Origin: Antedon mediterranea
Taxonomy: Eukaryota > Echinodermata > Crinoidea > Comatulida > Antedonidae
NCBI RefSeq assembly: GCF_964355755.1
Contig: NC_092671.1
Coordinates: forward strand, 38,707,304-38,767,303
Reading direction: 5' to 3'
Length of the DNA stretch: 60,000 nt
Under the pieces are notes generated by a model that did no database searches, was not told where the DNA came from, and saw only the letters and a list, made by a program, of their open reading frames with translations. The position numbers were made by a program, and so were the translations under genes. Below, in pieces: positions 56,534 through 60,000 of this stretch (the stretch's first letter is position 1; each line of letters starts with the position of its first letter).

Positions 56534-57596
56534 TGTTCACTGCTACTGTTACTACTACTGTCCTTTGTTTATTCGTTCACATAACATAATAATAATAATA
56601 ATACAGATATACAATTTATTTATCAAAGTACGAAGAAGACAAAAATACTTTAATTTGTTAGATCTATACTATCCTGTTACTAATATTATACAATACAAAT
56701 CAGTATACCAACATTCCATGGTTATAAATAACCCTTTATCAGATAGATACTTAGTGTACATACTTACGTATTATAGTCCTGTCGTCATGCTGTCGTCGTG
56801 AAAATAATAAGTATATAAATAATACAATAGGTTTGAGGAACCTAGAAACATTTATACAATATTTAAGAATTTAGAAAAGTATATATTCTATCTATCTAGT
56901 ATTGTTATCATTTGTGATCAAATTGACAAAATATCCATGGAAATAAATGTATATAAACGTTGAAAATCTATTTCATTATTATGAAAATATGTATTTCATT
57001 TATTGAAAGTTCGATTTGAGTGATAATATAAGACGGAGCTCGTTTAATTAAAATGAACATCGTTAGGGCTAATTATTGTTGTGCAATATTATACATCCGT
57101 TTTTAGCAATAAATGGAGAATAAACACTCAGTTTATCGACTGGTTTATTTTTTCTTTTTATTTATGAAGCCCATTGTCAAATTAAACAATTTCGTTTCTT
57201 ATATACACACAATTTTTATACATTATATTTGCTTAAAATTTGCTTGAAGCATAAATTGTTAACGAAAGGTTTGAAACGAAAAATTGAAACCTTATTTGTC
57301 TATATTGTTAAGAAACGCGTGGTATGTGCAAATGTTGAATGAAGGTGGACGAGTAGGTTGAAGCAGAAGAAAAAGAATGCCAAGCCATACACCGTCAGTG
57401 CAAACAGTGCCAATGACAGGCTAGTCGACGAATAAGTAAGTCCATTATGGCTCAAGGTGTCAAAGTAAATACGAAGTTAGTACTGTATGTGGAACACTTA
57501 GGCATATTGTTTGGTATTTGCTTACTGTCTGTAACATAGGCCTACTATTATATGTATAATTTTACGGCTCACTATTAGGCCTATAGCTCACTAACA

Positions 57597-58200
57597 ATGT
57601 TTATTCTTTCTTGGAGATCCAAGAAACATTTATTATATATGGCCTTTGGCCCAAATAATATACAATGTAATACAATATTAAATAAATATCAGTTGAGTGC
57701 GTTTAGAAATTCTTTTCTACGTTTAAATGAAAAGAATAAATATTTTCCAAGTTTAACAATAAGATCAGTATTTGTGGCAGACATAAGATAAATATATTTT
57801 AATTTAGTTGGGTTGTTTGTATAAAAGGAAAACATATATTTAGTTCTAATATCTGAATAAAATGGACAAACTAAAGTGAAATGATATTCATCTTCAATTG
57901 ATTGTAAAGCACATAATTTGCATAATCTTTCATTTCTATTTATACAATTCCATCTTCCTTTTTCAATTTCTAATTCTAAAATTCCTAGTCGTATCTTAGT
58001 CATAATTTGTCTATGTTTGTAATTTGTTACTTTTGTTAGATATTCTTCAATTCCAAACTTATATTTAACGTGCTTGTAATATTGGAGCTTAGAGTGTAGC
58101 CTAGTATCTTCGTAGAATTTCTGTCGTTCAATGTCTGTAAGCCTTTGTTTAAAATTTGAAATAAAAGTATATATATTATTTATAAATGAAGGTACGTTTT
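57597..58200 (-). pseudogene. Non-LTR retrotransposon ORF2 C-terminal remnant
   Basis: Minus-strand frame reads MTKIRLGILELEIEKGRWNC, then NERLCKLCALQSIEDEYHFT and LVCPFYSDIRTKY, the cysteine/histidine zinc-knuckle signature at the end of many LINE ORF2 proteins. The frame continues upstream to about 58200 (QRLTDIERQKFYEDTRLHSK). Only this end remains. Confidence 0.8.
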
Positions 58201-58219
58201 TTGTACAGGCCTAATAGGA

Positions 58220-58300
58220 AAATAACGCTTAAAAAAGAATGACGTTTCGACTCCATCATGGGGTCATTATAAAATAGTGTTTATAAAACAATAATGATAT
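58220..58300. mobile_element. Possible Penelope-like element end
   Basis: GACGTTTCGACTCCATCATG followed by GGGTCATTATAAAA; related to the string at 7778. Confidence 0.3.
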
Positions 58301-59698
58301 CTCAACCTTTAATAGGCTTTCGTTAGGAATGTATCACATTTGAAATTATTTTTGTTAGAAAAAAACAATCGCATCAAAAAGGGAATAGCTACCAAGCACT
58401 AACAAAAGAGTAAGCGTGTTCTAAAATCATAATAAGATAGTGTTAAGTATAATGAAGCTATAAGAATCAATCCGCTACCGTACTAAATATGAAACGAGAA
58501 TCTTCAATTAAAATTTCGACAATTAAAAATAATTTAATTTTCACTTTTTGTTGACAATTTAAAACTCATAAGTTATCGTAACATAGTTGACGACTGGACA
58601 ATTATACAAAGTGGTAGAGTCTAGAAATTTAGACCAAACAAATACCACAATTAAAAAGAGTCTGCAAACACCGTCTTGATATTAAGTAAGTAAATTATAA
58701 TAAGGATAGCCTTGTTTGGTTTCTATCATTCAATCATTTTCTATCAAAGAAACTAAAACACCGTTTTTGATAATATCCTGCAGTAGGGAAAAGCTTCTTT
58801 AATATAGAATAGCTATTTTAGGCAGAATTGTAATATAGCACAGGTGCAATGTAAGCCTGTAGATTTCATGGCTGTTACGCATCTGTAAGTAGGCCTAGCG
58901 TAATCCAACATTCAGGTCACAAAAAGAACTCTTTAAAGTAGAGTGTATGTATTCACATAATTGATCTATGGTTATTTAAGACTCAAGTGTGATGTAAACT
59001 AAACCAATAATAATAGCAGTCTATTCATAGTTAAACAACAGTTGTGTTTAACGTAACATTCCAATTATGACGTCATTATCAGCTTCTTGGAGATTGATCT
59101 CGACAAAAAAACGATTTGATTGGGAAACAAGATTCTAACGTCAAATTTTCAAAATCTCTATTTGTACTTGGAATCAATAATTCCTGATTTTTACTTTGTC
59201 GGTTAGTACAGCTTCCGATTCAGATGTATTATTTAGCAAGTTTATTTCCGTGTAACACAGCTTCCACAGGTGGTACTTGTACGTCTAGGACACCGAACTA
59301 TTCGTCAATCGATCACCTGTAATACGCTATGTAAAGTACCGGCGTGAAGATTAGCTCAAAATAAACATGTAATCGTCATCAAATGAAATGTATTAAATGG
59401 TTTCCAAACAGGAGGCGAATTATTGTAAATTGTATTATGAATATGTCACCTTTACGACGTGTAATAGTGTAATACGACGTCATTGGTGCAACTATTTTTA
59501 GAACGATGTCTGTAAAGTATTTCACATATAAAATGATTTCCAATCCCTCGCAAACCACTCACAAACGTACACCGTCTACGACCACTCCACGTCCACCACG
59601 GTCACGTCTACGGCCACACCCACCATGGCCTTACCCATCGCGGCCCAAAACTACCGCTTTCTACAGTATCAACACATCTATATATCACCACATCTATG

Positions 59699-60000
59699 TA
59701 TTATCATCATCATTCATCATAATCAATGTATCATCATCATCATTAATCATCATCTATGTTTAATCATCATCATCATGCATTATCATCATTTATCATCATC
59801 ATCATTTATTATCATCATTTATCATTATCATTTCACATCATCATCAACATCATTATCATTTCTCATCATCATCAACATCATCATCAGTTCATCGTCATCA
59901 TCGTCATCAACATCACCATCAGTTCATCATCATCATCATCATCGTTATCATCATCCATCATAATCACGATCATCATCATTATCATCATCATTATCATCAT
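59699..60000. repeat. CAT/ATC trinucleotide simple repeat to window end
   Basis: Nearly uninterrupted ATCATC runs with TTATCATT interruptions; continues past the window edge. Open frames of His/Ile/Ser here are repeat artefacts. Confidence 0.95.

Larger units (their letters stand above)
55298..60000. other. Downstream intergenic region
   Basis: No host gene recognised. Contains two large family B elements, one family A MITE, a LINE ORF2 remnant and a simple-repeat end. 56540-57590 and 58265-59690 show nothing I can identify. Confidence 0.65.

Noticed and set aside
59506-59963. His/Ile/Ser-rich frames at the window end
   Set aside because: CAT/ATC simple repeat; low complexity.

Overview
This is eukaryotic, animal genomic DNA. 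The genes are split by long AT-rich introns with GT-AG splice sites, and the DNA between exons is packed with short transposons and minisatellites. The four genes point to an invertebrate deuterostome, most likely an echinoderm. This is inferred from protein similarity recalled from memory plus the very frequent TAGGCCTA motif, not from any search.

Layout. 1-9.6 kb: no recognisable coding exon; repeats only. 9.7-24.4 kb (+): a BMP type II receptor (BMPR2-like), six exons visible; the exons for the signal peptide and first half of the ectodomain were not found. 27.7-29.7 kb (-): NIFK-like nucleolar RNA-binding protein, complete, five exons. 30.2-34.0 kb (+): MDH1B-like protein, complete, four coding exons, head-to-head with NIFK across about 490 bp that holds a perfect NRF1-type palindrome. 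38.3-55.1 kb (+): glutamate decarboxylase (GAD), complete, fifteen coding exons, 561 residues. 55.3-60 kb: repeats, a LINE remnant and a terminal CAT/ATC simple repeat.

The genes do not form a pathway. BMPR2 is a cell-surface signalling kinase, NIFK works in ribosome biogenesis and mitosis, MDH1B is a malate-dehydrogenase-like protein that looks catalytically dead, and GAD makes GABA. Their common thread is position: as I recall, the human orthologues BMPR2, NIFK, MDH1B and GAD1 all lie on chromosome 2q, so this looks like a compact piece of an ancestral linkage group.

The mobile DNA is the most unusual part. Family A is a TA-flanked MITE with about two dozen copies. It ends in AAGCTCTGTCTACACTATCA and carries one to several CArG-box (SRF-type) motifs per copy. 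Family B, ending AAGCTTGGTTCCCACTAG, is concentrated in and just after the GAD gene. Several insertions or duplications fall on splice signals: two GAD 5' splice sites are tandemly duplicated, one 97-base GAD intron is partly MITE with a probable MITE-derived branch point, and a retroelement tail ends about 20 bases before a GAD exon. I found no convincing undescribed gene system; the best candidates for novelty are these MITE and splice-site arrangements and the inverted repeat around the last MDH1B exon.
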